Positions 43,081-55,545 of a stretch of DNA of 64,000 nt are shown one piece after another. Within the stretch, counting starts at the first letter, position 1; the number at the start of each line of letters is the position of its first letter. Made by a program: the position numbers and the translations under genes. The notes below the pieces were generated by a model that did not search any database, was not told where the DNA came from, and was given only the letters and a program-made list of their open reading frames with translations. The DNA comes from Taudactylus pleione (lineage: Eukaryota; Chordata; Amphibia; Anura; Myobatrachidae). The stretch covers positions 26,097,501 to 26,161,500 of the forward strand of contig JAUIMM010000178.1 in the NCBI GenBank assembly GCA_031769625.1, read 5' to 3'.

Positions 43081-44245
43081 CAGTACCCCCAAGCGGAATA
43101 ATAATTCAAATGTGAACATAAATATGGGGTCCTGTATCTAATTTTGAATATGTGTGCAGATGTATATATCTTTTTGTATCCTGCGGCTCAGTAGTGCCAG
43201 GTGTCTTGCGCCGAATGGCGTACCGAGGCTTGGTGTATGAGGACACATCTGTATGGCTGGTTACACTTTATGTCCTCATCCATAGACCAGTGTCTGTCTC
43301 TAGCATTCCATTTATATGTTCCTGCATGTCCTTTCCCTTGTCATGAGTCATTTGGTATAATTTCCTCAGTACAAGCAGCTTACTGTATACACTGGATAGC
43401 TTAGTTTCTGTCATGCAATCCTCATCCATTTGCAGCAGTCTCAATGTTTATGTGAATATGTTGGTCACCTTTAACTAATAAGTTTATGGTACATTATACC
43501 CATCTGCCAGTTTTATCCTATTCTTGGTTATTAACCTCTGGTCATCTCTACCTTAAATTACAATTAAATTTCCTTGGATTGATGCTTGTATTCCTCAGTT
43601 GCATTGTGTTTTGGTCCATCACCTGTGACAGAATATGCTGCTTTGTTTAAGCATCAACACACAGGGAAGACTATGGGAGAAACATTATTGTGACCATTAA
43701 ATGCAAAACTTCACAAAATAAAATGTATGATTAACAAGATATATACTTACACAATAGAGACTAAACAGTGATCGCTGAGATGCCAATATACATTTTCATG
43801 TCATATTTAGCTTATAGCAACTGCTATACTCCAGCAATTCTAAATCTCGCTGAAGCTGCCACACACCATGGCTTGGAGGGTAGGTATGTGCTATATTAGG
43901 TAACTGGACACTGGTGGTATCCTTAAAATAACAGTAAACACCAAACAATTTAATTTTCCGATATGAACCACAATTGTGAAAACAATTATTCATTGTTCAC
44001 CTTGCATTTTACTGCACGATTGTTAAAAAGTCATGAACTGCCTCTGTCCTCCACTGTAGACCGATAAGGCATTATGCACAGACACGCAGAACACTTGTGG
44101 CATACTTATTAGTACAGTACTACCAATCTTCTTACAGTGTCATTTCATTGTTTTAGCTTTGGTTCCAACAGTGGTGGACAATAATCTTTTTCCCTTGAAA
44201 TCAGGTTCCCTGATTCCCAGCTTTCCAGTTTATTCTTGACCTGTC
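43081..44245. other. No recognisable gene
   Basis: Non-coding. GTGTCCTCATACAC-type similarity (43236-43256) to 24889-24909 may be a remnant of the outer inverted arms. Confidence 0.35.
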
Positions 44246-44249
44246 TTTA

Positions 44250-44580
44250 GGTGCCCACACACATACCGACTTTTCATCCAATTTGGCCGATTTCGATGAA
44301 TCGTGTCGACAGATCATGTAAAAAATGGCCAAATCGTGAGCTTCTACTCTTGATCACGATGCTGATGCTCGTTCCCGCTCGTCGTACCTCGTATCTTCAG
44401 ATCTACCGTGCTGTAGGGCAGATTAGCCAATCTGGGAAACAATGCACTGGCTGCAAGATAGATCTTAAATCAGATTGGACATTTTTAACTCCAAATTGTG
44501 ACCACGACTGCCTGGGGAGAGTTCAGGGGAAATCGTGTACATCGGCTGATTAGGAGCAAGTCGGTATGAGTGTGGGCACC
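44250..44580. mobile_element. Harbinger-type MITE, AGGTGCCCACACA family
   Basis: Ends GGTGCCCACACACATACCGA and, inverted, GGTGCCCACACTCATACCGA, flanked by TTTA on both sides (44246-44249 and 44581-44584), consistent with a TTA/TAA-type target. Non-coding. Closely related to the 24105 family by its ends. Confidence 0.8.
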
Positions 44581-44584
44581 TTTA

Positions 44585-45795
44585 TGTAACAGTCTTTCCT
44601 GATGTTGAAAACAGATATAAGGCTTTATGTGCTCCTTAAGACTAGCTACTGCCATCTGCAGATCACATAGAGACAACACTGGTCTGTAAGTCTATTACAC
44701 TATATTAGTAAGTAGTATTTTAACAATAAGAAGGGCAATGAGGTGCAAAGCATTTCATAACTTAATTATTGATTTCATCTGCATATACCTTCAGTCCATC
44801 AGTGATATATTAGCATACATTTTCTCAACTGAATAACAGATTTGCTATACAAACATCAACTGCTGTAGATTTGGCTTCTTGAAAGCAGCTGGAAGGCCAC
44901 ATGTTGAATACCCCTGACTTAGGGGATGATGCTTAATTGAATGTTCATCTATCCATCTTTAGCGCCGATGAGAGCTCCGGTGGGCCCAGGTACTGAATGG
45001 GGAGTATGTGACCAAATCCGGCAGGCGTGACATCCGCCTGTTGAATACCCCTACTATAAAGGGATAACAATCACACCATTTTGTATTGAAAACTGGTGTA
45101 TGTGCCCCTTGTGAAAATTGTGCAGATTTAACCTGCAACACTCATCATAGTGAGGTGGAGGATTTTACGTAGGGGCTGCGGCACTACAGTCCCCCCTGTA
45201 AAATCCACCACCCGCAGAGACTGCCTACTAGGTTAGCAGTGGTAGTTACTTTTCATTGGAAGCACTCCCTGCTGATCACAGCCAGACATGCAGTCCCAGG
45301 AGGAGGTGTTTTCTCCCCCTGTGATTAAGCCACACCTCTTATTTAGGCTTTACCGCCTCGCAGCCTCCAGACTTAAGCCCTACCTCCAGGTGACATCAGT
45401 TGTCAATCACCAGGATGGCAAGGAAGGATAGGACTGCATAGATTACAACCTATGATGTGCAGAACCGCCCGGTCAGACAGGTAAGGAGCCACCGCTAGTG
45501 AGGACTTCAAGCATCTACCCACTTGAAATATCTGTTAATTATATTTTATCTTTCTAGAACAAAACAATGAAAGGATGTGTCCAATTTGCTGGTATGGTTC
45601 TAGTACAGATAGTGCACCCTTAATTACCAATCCTTCAAGATTTACCAAAATTATAAAGTGTCTCAAAATTCCACATAAAATATATGGTACCAGCTCTACT
45701 GATTTTGCTCTAAGTTTATATGGTTCATTTTGTCTCAGAAGACAGTAATTAACAAAGGTTTATGCTTGCATAAGTAAAATCACCAAAAGCTGACT
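44585..45795. other. No recognisable gene
   Basis: Non-coding; nothing supported. Confidence 0.4.
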
Positions 45796-45796
45796 T

Positions 45797-47105
45797 TTAT
45801 TCCCCTTTCAGACATATATAAATTCCAGATTTTTGCCGGGGCTTGGTCAAACTACCCAGGACTCGTTTATGTCTGAAAGGCACCAACCCGGGATCACAGT
45901 CTCGGGTCAGCGCCTCTACTATTGACCAGGTTTTTCCCCGGGACTTTCGTCCTGGGTAAAGAACCCGGGTTAAGTCTGAATGGTGGGTCGCACCTAGGAG
46001 CCTCTGATTGGCCATTCGGGGCTGCCTGGAGGGGGCAGGGCATCCTCCTACAACAGCAAACAAACTAACAGTGCTGGATCTGTGGAGAGAAGTCAGTGGT
46101 CTGACAGCCCTTCTAAGAAGAGGTGAAGACAGAGTACCTGATGGATTAAAAAGAGGTCTCTGGTTCGTACTGCAGTGTGTAGAAGCAGCCGGCACACAGG
46201 TGCTAAAGAGGCTGCCCATTGTTGTGAGGCAGTGACATGCAGTGAGGTCATTGGCTGGGGAAGCACACATGGAGATAGGTCCGAGTTCTTGGAGCCTGTC
46301 TCACTCCCTACTCACTGTAACTCTCCCCTTACTACAATAAGCTTCAGTATCCATTGATTCTCCTACCTGCATCACTGTGTCTTCTCTTGCTTCTGCTGGC
46401 TGAGCTCCGATCTCTAAACACTGCAGTGCACTTCCTGGTCACATGACACATCCAAGGTGTCTATCAGTGCTCAAGGCATGCCCCCATACTCAGAGGCATT
46501 ACTTTATTAGCTCTCTTTTTGTGCAGCTTACCGCCCGAGGTGTGGCCCCACCCCCAGCATTGCAAGCAGTGGCTGTATATACAGAAGCGAGGCTGAGCTG
46601 TTGCGGTCTCATCTCTCACTGGTGAGTGTTAACTATAAAAATTATTACAATAAACAAAGATGATGTTTATAAGTTATAAATATCTTCTTTGTATTATTCT
46701 AATCATTTTAATATGAAATCTCAGGAGTATGGCAGGGAAGGCTCTGCTTCCCCTGACTGCAAGTCCCTGTTGTGAGGTCTCGTAGCTGGAGAAGGGGTGT
46801 GTGATTGTGTGAGGGTATGTCACACTTCCGCAATCACACACCCCTTCTCCAGCCACCAGACCTCACAACAGGGATGTGCAGAGCCTCTCCTTCCATACTC
46901 CTGAGATTTCATATAAAAATGAGTGTGTATGACATGTGTGTGTATGAGCGTGACATGAGAGCAGCCTGGCAGCCCTGGCTTTTAGAAAACCAAGGCAGAC
47001 CCGGCTTCTGAAAGAGGTCGACCAGGGATTTTCCTGGGTCTCAGTGGTAGTGTGAACGGGTGTCTCGAGCAAAAACCCAGGTTTTTGCTGAGGTGTAAAA
47101 CCCAG
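45797..47105. repeat. Repeat-rich block with AACCCGGG motifs and a long palindrome
   Basis: Opens with CCCCTTTCAGACA, shows repeated AACCCGGG/CCCGGGTT segments, and closes with inverted CCTGGGTTTTTGCT segments, so it is probably an old DNA transposon whose exact ends I cannot fix. It contains the palindrome at 46711-46914. Confidence 0.4.
46711..46914. repeat. Long near-perfect inverted repeat (about 90-bp arms)
   Basis: Landmarks ATATGAAATCTCAGGAGTAT and CTGGAGAAGGGGTGTGTGAT on the left each recur as exact reverse complements on the right, around a loop at about 46808-46826. A few mismatches and one 8-base difference near the outer third. Confidence 0.9.
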
Positions 47106-47128
47106 GTCTGCGCAGTATTATTTATACC

Positions 47129-47312
47129 TGTGGTTCTCAACTACAGTCCTCATTTACCACCAACAGGTCATGTTTTGTGGATTTCTGTAATCATGAACAA
47201 GTGAGTTAATCTATTTTGCTGGGCCAGTAATTATCTCACCTGCTTCCACTGATAGAAACCCTTAAAACATGACCTGTCTGGAAAACTTAAGGGTTGACAA
47301 TCACCGATTTGC
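47129..47312. mobile_element. Short fold-back element (MITE), about 185 bp
   Basis: Imperfect inverted ends: TGGTTCTCAACTACAGTCC with AACAGGTCATGTTTT on the left and AAAACATGACCTGT with GTTGACAATCACC on the right. The AACAGGTCATGTTTT inner part is nearly exact. No coding; family unknown to me, hAT-like in general look. Confidence 0.55.
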
Positions 47313-48350
47313 ACAGTGATCGCGACAGACAATAAAACATTTTCTGTCCATGGTGACAGGTGCACTAAAATTGAAATGTTATCCAAACGAACGATATGAT
47401 TAATGTTTACCACAACACTGTAGAGACTAAGGTTTGTTACATAGAGTTAAAGGAAAGAGGCCTTCATTTTTCCGTTATTGTTTGTGTCAAGTGTAATTTA
47501 TGTAAAAACTGTTTCATGATTCTGCACTTCTAATCTCATTACTCGCGCCGATGTCTCAGTAATTAATACAAGCAATAATTAAAACATGAGTAGTTATTTC
47601 TGTCTGTGTATTTGTAAAGGTTATCTGTTTTTAGAAATTGCACAGATTACAGATTCCTAATATGCCTCCTGCCAGTTTCTTTTCATTCAGAGCGTGTTTA
47701 AGAAATAAATCATTATAATTTCGTAATGTCTAATCAACTGCTCCTCTTTCATTTCATTCATTACAGTGATTAGCCAAAAGTTATGGTAAGTATGATCTGT
47801 AGTATATTTCTTGCTAGTGCATGTGTCTTCTACTTTAGATTTTCGGAACACGACTCTACTTCAGAGCTCATTTACTGATCCAGAGCACCAGAACTCATGT
47901 GCAGAAGTAGAAACACTGGAGATTATTTTAATAAATAAACAAAAGCCATTGGTTCTCTTCAGGGGTCACTAAATCTAGAGCACAAGCTGTTTAACTCAAT
48001 AGCTCATCAAAACAAAACTATTTTTGGACACAGGTTACAAGGTACTTTAAAAAATATATCGGAATCATTTTTTGATGTGTCATTTACAGGCTTAAACAAA
48101 ATAAAATGATAGTAAAGATACAACCAACACACCAGGTACAGCCAAAGAAAGCGAGGACTACCTCGGAAACTAAAATAGCTGGTGAGATGTAGAAAATTAT
48201 AATGATATTCTCTACAAAGTTGAGCTTATACTCAGATTCTAGCTATTATATTCTAGAAGGTGCTAGTTAAATGTTAAGTAGAATCTGATTGGTTGCTATG
48301 GGTGACATCTCCACTTCTATAAACTCTCACTTTAGCAAATTTACCCCTTA
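47313..48350. other. No recognisable gene; possible conserved non-coding stretch
   Basis: The segment 47440-47770 has even base use and no repeat signature, unlike its surroundings, and could be unique host sequence. No exon or motif is supported. Confidence 0.3.
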
Positions 48351-49248
48351 GAGCCTTATTCAGAGATGGACGGAATTGCACAGCCGCACACAAGCAGCTG
48401 TGCAATTCCGTCTATTAAAAATGCAAAAGGAGGTGTCACACACCTCCTTGCTACATCTGCGTGGTTGCAGCCTGGGATCACATTGTTGTCCCTTCGGCTA
48501 GCCTGCAGGAGCTAAAGCTTCAGCCTGGCCGGGTCCTGGCAGCTTGCAAGGCTAGGAAGTCTGCGTGCACCCATGCAGACCCTGGCCTCGTTCCTCCCGG
48601 AAAACTGGAGTGACACACCCCCATTTCTGGGAACGCTTCCAGGGCTCCGCCTCCCAAACGCCACAGCCTGTCAAACCGGCTGCAGCTTGGAGACACTGCG
48701 AGTGAACTCGCAGATGGAGGGCTGCACATGCGCAGTACACCTCCTGCACATGCCTCAGACCTCCCACCATCAGATGCGCGCTAAACATCGGGCCTTATTC
48801 AGAGATGGACGCAATGAGGATGTTTACGCATTTGAGCAAATATCGGTATCTGCACATGCGTCAAGATTCATTACCGTTGTCACTTGCAGTGAGGATTTAT
48901 TCGCAAAATGATTAACAGGCTTGGACCATTTGTGGGTGGCAACAAAAACATGTCGCAATAAATTTTCGGGTCATATCTCAGCCTGCGATCCCATATGCAT
49001 TAAAAATGGCTCCAGAGTCTCAGTTCCCATGGACATTCTGTGCTGCCATAGGGTTAATCTCAAATTCGATAATCGATTGATCTGCAACCGATGCTGCGTC
49101 TCTGTATGCAGTCGCTTGGACGTGCAAAGGCGCCAGTGGGAGTTTCAATACAAATCCAGACAGGTGCAAAAAATTGCATATTTCCAGACAGCCGCTGCAT
49201 ACAAGTTCACAGCTAGGGTAGCATTAGGGTACATCGCTGAGTCAGGCC
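48351..49248. mobile_element. Two adjoining Harbinger-type MITEs, CCTTATTCAGAGATGGAC family
   Basis: Left ends at 48351 (GAGCCTTATTCAGAGATGG) and 48790 (GGGCCTTATTCAGAGATGG) face the same way. The second ends near 49248 with an inverted GGCCTGACTCAGCGATG. The first shares interior blocks with 13950-14376 and seems to have lost its right end where the second inserted. The hairpin CGGAATTGCACAGC...GCTGTGCAATTCCG follows the first left end. Confidence 0.7.
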
Positions 49249-50534
49249 TTTTACCCTGCTGTTATTATGGTCGTGTTCTGCATGGGCCATTTAAGATTTG
49301 TGTATGTAGGCTTTATGTATTTGCCCACATTTGTTTGATGAGTAAATAAACCAGTTTCTCCTTTCATTACATTTGATATAGTACCTGCTAGTGATACTGG
49401 GTATTTGGCCCCTGACTACGGCCGGCTGCTCATTTTTTGTGATGTGTTTACTGAAATGTGTTTCTGTATCGTTTATCACGTTTAAAGTTTTCCTTTATAT
49501 TCCCATCTTCATTTTTGATAGAATTCCACGCTGATAACTGAAATTTTACACATAGGTCTGTTCTGCTTATTGTATTTTTGTGGGTGTAACGTTCAAAATC
49601 TTAAAAATTAACTATTTTTAAAAATAAAATGGCGGGTAGAGCTTACAGAGACGCAGAGAATTTGCAATATATACGTGAAACATCTAATAATATATGTACT
49701 CCACAAGACTGAATGTCATTACAAAATGCTTCATTACTATTATCAGTGTTTATTTTTGAGACACCACAGTGTACGCAGCACCATACAAGGTATACATAGA
49801 AAATAAGTTATTTCTCTGGCACTAACTAGGGTATTTTAAAACCACAATATAATTTTGTAGGGAAATCCTCCTTATTCAATAATGACCAATTTGTAAATAA
49901 GGGAATGTCTGATCCATGTAGGTATCATCGTACAGTACAAAGTGGTTTTATTAAAAATAAATATAATACTGCTGTGTCTTGGAGATATAGTAACTCCTAA
50001 AATGGACACACATTGAATCCAGTTTTACATCACAAATATAGTGGCAAATAAACACTGAAATGCACAAACTGACACCGCATCCACCTCTGAAGCAGGCCCC
50101 ACGTGAGCAATGTACCTTTTCTAAGTAATTATTTGTATTTCATAAAATAAGCATTTGCTATTTATTCTAAACAATACTGAAAATGTTGACAATTATATTT
50201 AAATACTTAAGAGCATCCAGCATGCCTTTCACCGGTTTTTGTTAGAAATGACTTCATGTTGGGCATTTGTTTAGTGTGAATGGTGTCACAACAGGGAACA
50301 TTCATTTAAAGTAATTTACTTGTGTACCACATCGTAAGCTGAAAGGCCTTGTTATTATACGTTTGTAAATGGTAATTAGCATATTAGTGATTGTTTTGAG
50401 AAGCATATGTCTAATATAAAAAAGTTGTAAACAGTCGGTGGTATTTGGCAAGTAGTAGAATGTTAGAAGTAATCCCTTCATATTCATATTAAATTATGAC
50501 AATTGATAGTATAATGTATCTGAACAACAGTACC
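49249..50534. other. No recognisable gene
   Basis: AT-rich non-coding sequence; nothing supported. Confidence 0.4.
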
Positions 50535-50712
50535 CAGAGGCATAACTAGGTAATTGAAGTCCCCATAGCAAAAGTTTGTAAGGGCCACTATGTACCACCC
50601 AATGGTGAAAAATGTATATAACACATGTAACTTTGACAAGGAAGATGGGTCCCCCTCAGCTCTGGGCCCTATAACCACTGCACCCCTTGCAATTATGGTA
50701 GTTACGCCCATG
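50535..50712. mobile_element. hAT-like short element remnant
   Basis: Ends CAGAGGCATAACTAGG and, inverted, CATGGGCGTAACTACC are the common hAT terminal form. No target duplication could be matched, so it is old or truncated. Confidence 0.6.
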
Positions 50713-50739
50713 ATGGGATCGGTATGAATGACCACCGGA

Positions 50740-51145
50740 CCTATGTCTGGTGGTTCAAATCCTGACACCGGAAGATCAGCAGCAGTGAAGATCCCGATAG
50801 GGAAGTAAAGTAACTATGCCTAACCCTCTCCCTCCCTCAGGGGTCCCTGACCCTAACCATCCCTAGTGCCTAAATCTAACCCTCCTGGGGGGGTGCCTAA
50901 CCCCCCCTTCCCCTAGCCTTACCCTCCCGGGGGGGTGCCTAACCCTCCCTCCCCCCGCGCAGCTGTCCGCACCCACCGCCTGGCTTACCTTTGTTTGGTA
51001 TGCCGGGTATCGGGCTCCCGGCGTAGGGGGTAATGATAGGCGTCGGGATTTCGACATCTATCATTAGTCCTGTCGGGATTGCACAGTCGGGAAGCCGGCG
51101 GTCGGCATTTCAACCGTCGGCTTCCGGACTGCATACCCCCATGAT
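50740..51145 (-). repeat. CCTAAC-rich repeat with GC-rich inverted flanks
   Basis: GCCTAACCCTCC units with C runs in the middle, flanked by segments such as GTCGGGATTTCGACATC and GAAGCCGGCGGTCGGC...GCCGACGGTTG-like inverted stretches. Same family as 13560-13945 on the other strand. Confidence 0.6.
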
Positions 51146-52110
51146 AGTACCACTTGTGAAAAGCACCATTTTGGGACATAAATAGACATTTAAAGGTCTC
51201 ATGACAGGAGCTTGATCCATCAACAACAAAGTAATTAAAAAAAATTACATAATTACTAAGAACAATTACAGTTTCACATTTTTGTAAGTTGTATCAGCAC
51301 AAGTGAATTAGAAATAATCAGTTATGGTCAGCCAGTGAGGAAACATTATTACCAGAACTAACCATTAGTGGCAGGATTTAACCATTGTTTACACTTTACC
51401 AGAGTCATTGCAAAGGTGATCAAATTAGGGATCCAAATGGCTGCAACAGACTGAGCAAATGACATTGTGGCAGTTATGCAGTAGAACATTATGTAAACTG
51501 ATTAGGACTTAAGGTAATCAGATAATCAAGTTTTCAGACAATTGAACATGTATTAAACTACGTATATCAGTTACTTTTTTATGGTAAGTTTATGATGTAA
51601 TTTAGTTTTTATGGGCTAATACAATATCAAGTATTATTTTTGGTTCTCACAGTTGGTGTTCCGATAATTGGCATTTGGATGAGCATTCTACTATATTTTG
51701 ATTTACCAGGGATTTATGATTGTGTGATGCATAGGTCACGTGACTAGCCATGCTGTTATCAGACTGTAGTGGCATTGTACTAGTAAACTTATACATAAAA
51801 ATTCATCATATACACATTTTTATATATAACAATGCTTGTTTATGTATTTAATTAATATGCACTACAAACTGAATGAAACCAGCAAGAATTTTATACTTAC
51901 CATTAAAGCACTATCTAATGTAGTTCTCTGGAGCACAAAGGATGATGGATGTACGCCTTTCCTTCTAGAGGTTGAACAACCTACACCTTCTTCAGGCCAT
52001 AACCCTGCTTCTGAAACCATACATCAGTGTGTACCAGAGCAGGCAATAAACAGAACTGCAACAAAGACAAGTTGGTGGCCCCTGAAGAGAACATCTTATA
52101 AAATTCATTG
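51146..52110. other. No recognisable gene
   Basis: AT-rich non-coding sequence; nothing supported. Confidence 0.4.
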
Positions 52111-52114
52111 GTCG

Positions 52115-52463
52115 GTCTGTTTGACTGGTTATGCATTCGGACACCCCTGGACCGATTGGGATGGAACGAACAAGGCGGTCCAGTTGGATCCTGGACCGGT
52201 TTTATTGGGGTTGAGGTCCCGGTCGGAGCTCCCGTTGGTGTACGCTGGCCAGAACTTTGACCCGGGGAGTCTATTCTGGGCCTTCCACTGGATGGATTTG
52301 GATGAAAACTTCACAAGGGGTGGAAATTGGTCTGGGTTGCCTAATTGAGTGGTTGAGGTCCCGGTCAGACCTCAGGACAGAACTTTGACCCAGGGAACCT
52401 GTTCTGGGCCTTCCACTGGATGGATTTAGACTACATCTGGGCAACGCTGGGTGCTTCAGCTAG
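52115..52463 (+). mobile_element. Helitron-like 3' end remnant with internal duplication
   Basis: Ends in GGGCAACGCTGGG, about 10 bases, then CAGCTAG|T, which resembles Helitron 3' ends (a hairpin shortly before CTRR, insertion before T). The hairpin is now imperfect. A segment of about 100 bases (TTGAGGTCCCGGTC to CTTCCACTGGATGGATTT) is present twice in tandem (52209-52300 and 52343-52428). Confidence 0.45.
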
Positions 52464-53374
52464 TTTGGTTAACTTCAGAAAGGCCATCTTCAAAGCTAGA
52501 CCAGGCTGTCCTTGCTGACAACCTTAATCAGGTTACACTGTACAACAAATTAATACTTTTAATTTGTTTCCTTTCTAAAAATAGTCATACATTACTAATT
52601 TGAGGTCAAGAAAAACTAAAATGATTTCAGAATGTTTTTACTAGCTCTATTTTTTGAGCTACACTACTTGCACTATACTGTATGTACATTAGTAATATAG
52701 TCATAGTGAAAAGCTATTTTAAAATAATCTGATATTTTCTTGATTGACAGAAAATAAATAACAGTTGTTTTAATTCAATCACAAATAAGAACACAAGACG
52801 AAACAAACATACAGCATACAAAAGTACTATGTAATATAGTAGCCTATTCATGGGGGTGCTTTCTCTTTGCTTGTTGCTTGTACTCCTCTTCTGGGGCATC
52901 TCTTGTCGTCACTGTCCAACAGTAGTGATACACCTACCCTAATATCTATGTTCCATTGCTGAAATGTCTTGGTGGAATCGCTCACTATACTTGTCACTCA
53001 GTGCACCAGTTATCTTGTGTAGGTAATCCCGTGAATCGCATATAATAGGGGAGGGGACAAATAACTGATTCATTTAATTGGGTCATTAGGCCCCGCCCCC
53101 TCGGCGCGGAAAGCAGATTACTGGTAAGATTCTCTCCATTCTGCCCACTTCACTAGGAATACCCCTACATCGTCATAAATGGGCTATATCTTGGAACCCA
53201 GAGCTAACAGAGTTTTAAAAGTCATATACATTCTTTGAATGCTGAAATCAATTAGAAGCAACAATTTTCACATCGGAAACATTTTCATTGTTGTGCAGTG
53301 TTATCAGCAAGGTTTGCTGTAAATTTAGCATTCACAGGGCTTTGAAAGGTAACACATGTAATGTATGTAATAAC
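52464..53374. other. No recognisable gene
   Basis: Non-coding; nothing supported. Confidence 0.4.
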
Positions 53375-53524
53375 CTGCAGGCATTGGTGAGTCCTGTGCG
53401 GGTTTGCCCAATTTTTCAAAGTAGCAGTCATTTAAAAGGAAAAACCAGGATGGTTTTGCCTTTTAAATGACTGCTACTTTACAACATTGGGCAGTCTCGC
53501 ATTGGGACTTACCAATGCCTGCAG
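53375..53524. repeat. Inverted repeat of about 65-bp arms
   Basis: CTGCAGGCATTGGT and AAAGTAGCAGTCATTTAAAA on the left recur inverted on the right (the latter exactly), with a 20-base loop. A compact fold-back element, 150 bp. Confidence 0.9.
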
Positions 53525-54017
53525 TCCGGACATAGCCTACTGTACTGTGTAGTAATAAGCCTCAGCTAACAAAGTGAAATGACCCTGCATAAGTCAACTC
53601 AATACACAGCACACCTTCAACCTGCTATGCCATTTCTATCTTGCAAGTTTAACATGTGGGATATGATGTATTGCGCTAAACTGCAGTTAATCAGAAAGCA
53701 ATTTTTAGAACCAGGAAAAAATAAAAAAAAGCTTTCATGCGGGTCCATGTAGATGCCCCTAGACACGTGCCTAAGTGGCTACTAAATTCCACTTAATGTT
53801 CAACTTTAGCTTCAAGTGCAGTTGTCACCAACACACAGCAAATAACTAACATTCATGAGAATGCAATCTATAAATTTACTAGGAATCCATGCCATCACCA
53901 AGCAATTTGTTACCAGTATTTAGGCACTACTGGGACCTAGTAAATTATTAGGAAGCTTGTTCATGATTATTGATTCAGGCCATATTATGAATGTCTCCAT
54001 TGTGTATAAGTAATCTT
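53525..54017. other. No recognisable gene
   Basis: AT-rich non-coding sequence; nothing supported. Confidence 0.4.
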
Positions 54018-54020
54018 TTA

Positions 54021-54343
54021 TGCTGCCCATCCACTAGGCGATTAAACCTAGCGATGGAGCGATAATGACGGTCGTTATCGCTCCATCGCTTGGTAAACAC
54101 CCGCAAATCGGGCAGTAAAATGTTAAAAATGACCAGCGATGCGCGCGCCCACTGGTCGTTTTTAACATCAATCATTGCCCGAAAATGACGGTCAACCTTA
54201 CGACCGCTGTCAGGTTGCCATGTTCGGGGATGAATGATCTGCATACACAATGTCTGAACGTTCAATGTATGCACTTCACCCAGCGGGAGACGACGGCGTC
54301 GTAATCGTGCAGTCATCCACGCATTGTGTAGTGGATGGGCGCA
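54021..54343. mobile_element. Harbinger-type MITE with TTA duplication (323 bp)
   Basis: Ends TGCTGCCCATCCACTAG and, inverted, TGCGCCCATCCACTACAC, with exact TTA duplications (54018-54020 and 54344-54346). Inside are short inverted pairs such as CGATGGAGCGATAA...TTATCGCTCCATCG. Confidence 0.85.
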
Positions 54344-54346
54344 TTA

Positions 54347-55545
54347 GACTTCAAAAAGACAAAATTGCTGGCAACACTGAGAAAGTGCTCCTTTTTTTTT
54401 TTTTGTTTCATTTTGTAAATGAATGTTGAAGCCTTTTTGACAAAAGAACCTACCACAGTACATACCGTAATGTTTGGCTGCATAGATATTTGCCCATTAC
54501 AGCAGGCAAGTTTTTCTTTTGCTGGTCGCGATGTGCACCCATCCTTGTCTAACATAACAGGATCACTAGATTGCTCAGTTGTAGTTTTTGATCTAGCCCT
54601 GACCTACTGTATAAAATAAATCTTAGATAAAGCTTGCATGTGATACACAAAGACATTTTATTTTGTGTGTGGCTGGTCTGGTTAAACTTAGATTGTACTC
54701 TCTAGGGAATAAAAAAAATATTTGTGCTCCAGTTGTTCTGTTATAGAAAGAAAACAATTTATTTGCACTCAATTTTTTTTCAATACTCTACGTCTTGTTT
54801 GTTTTGATAGTGTTCCCTGAAGTGAAACCATTCTATTTTCTTGTTTCACTACAAGTGGCAGACCTAAAGCCTCACCCCAATTTTTAGATTCCTCAGTCCC
54901 AGCTGGAAAAATCACTTTTTTTTTTTTTTACTTACTCCCTTACAGTACAAGGTTCATTGCTTCCCTATAGCTACAGTTAAAATAAGGGTGACAGAAATAA
55001 ACATTTTCAGTAAATATATGGACAAAACGTTTTTTATTCATTATTTAGACCTGGTACTGGACAATGAACTTGTAGCATAGTTTCTACACAATTTAAGAAT
55101 GTTAATGACATAAGTGTACAATATTTATGGCTTAATTTAAAGAAATATAATTCCATAAGTATAGAACCCTAGTAAAATTCTAATAGCAAAACCAACAAAT
55201 ATATGAGGTACACTGGATTGTTGATGTTCACAAGAATTGCAATGTATAAAATAGATGTGTTCACCACGAGTGCCATCTTTTATTTTGTGATACAACATGA
55301 AATCAGTGTACCACTGCTAAATGGTTACGGAATCTTGGTTTGTCTTCTGAATGAAACAATTATATAACAATTATATGAGTCACACTTGATTTTCTTTTTC
55401 ACAAACAAGTAGTCACGATTCACTTGCTGCTCATCCTAGGGACAGAATTCTCTGCCAAAGCAAGCCTTATGGAATCCACTTTGGAAACATTTTCTCACAT
55501 CAATAAGCAGCTTGCTCATTGCGAATATGTTACAGCAGTTCTTTC
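54347..55545 (-). other. TIMM21 3' untranslated region and downstream sequence
   Basis: On the minus strand, an AATAAA polyadenylation signal lies at about 55030 (TTTATT on the plus strand), roughly 515 bases past the TIMM21 stop, so 55020-55545 is the likely 3' UTR. The rest is AT-rich and unassigned. Confidence 0.5.

Noticed and set aside
43152..43404. Overlapping plus-strand frames
   Set aside because: Short, no motif, overlapping frames in non-coding sequence.
45797..46270. 157-codon minus-strand frame
   Set aside because: Lies over a repeat-like block with AACCCGGG motifs; no domain and no splice context.
51836..52348. 170-codon plus-strand frame over the Helitron-like block
   Set aside because: The duplicated segment does not keep the frame in its second copy and no helicase or Rep motif is visible.
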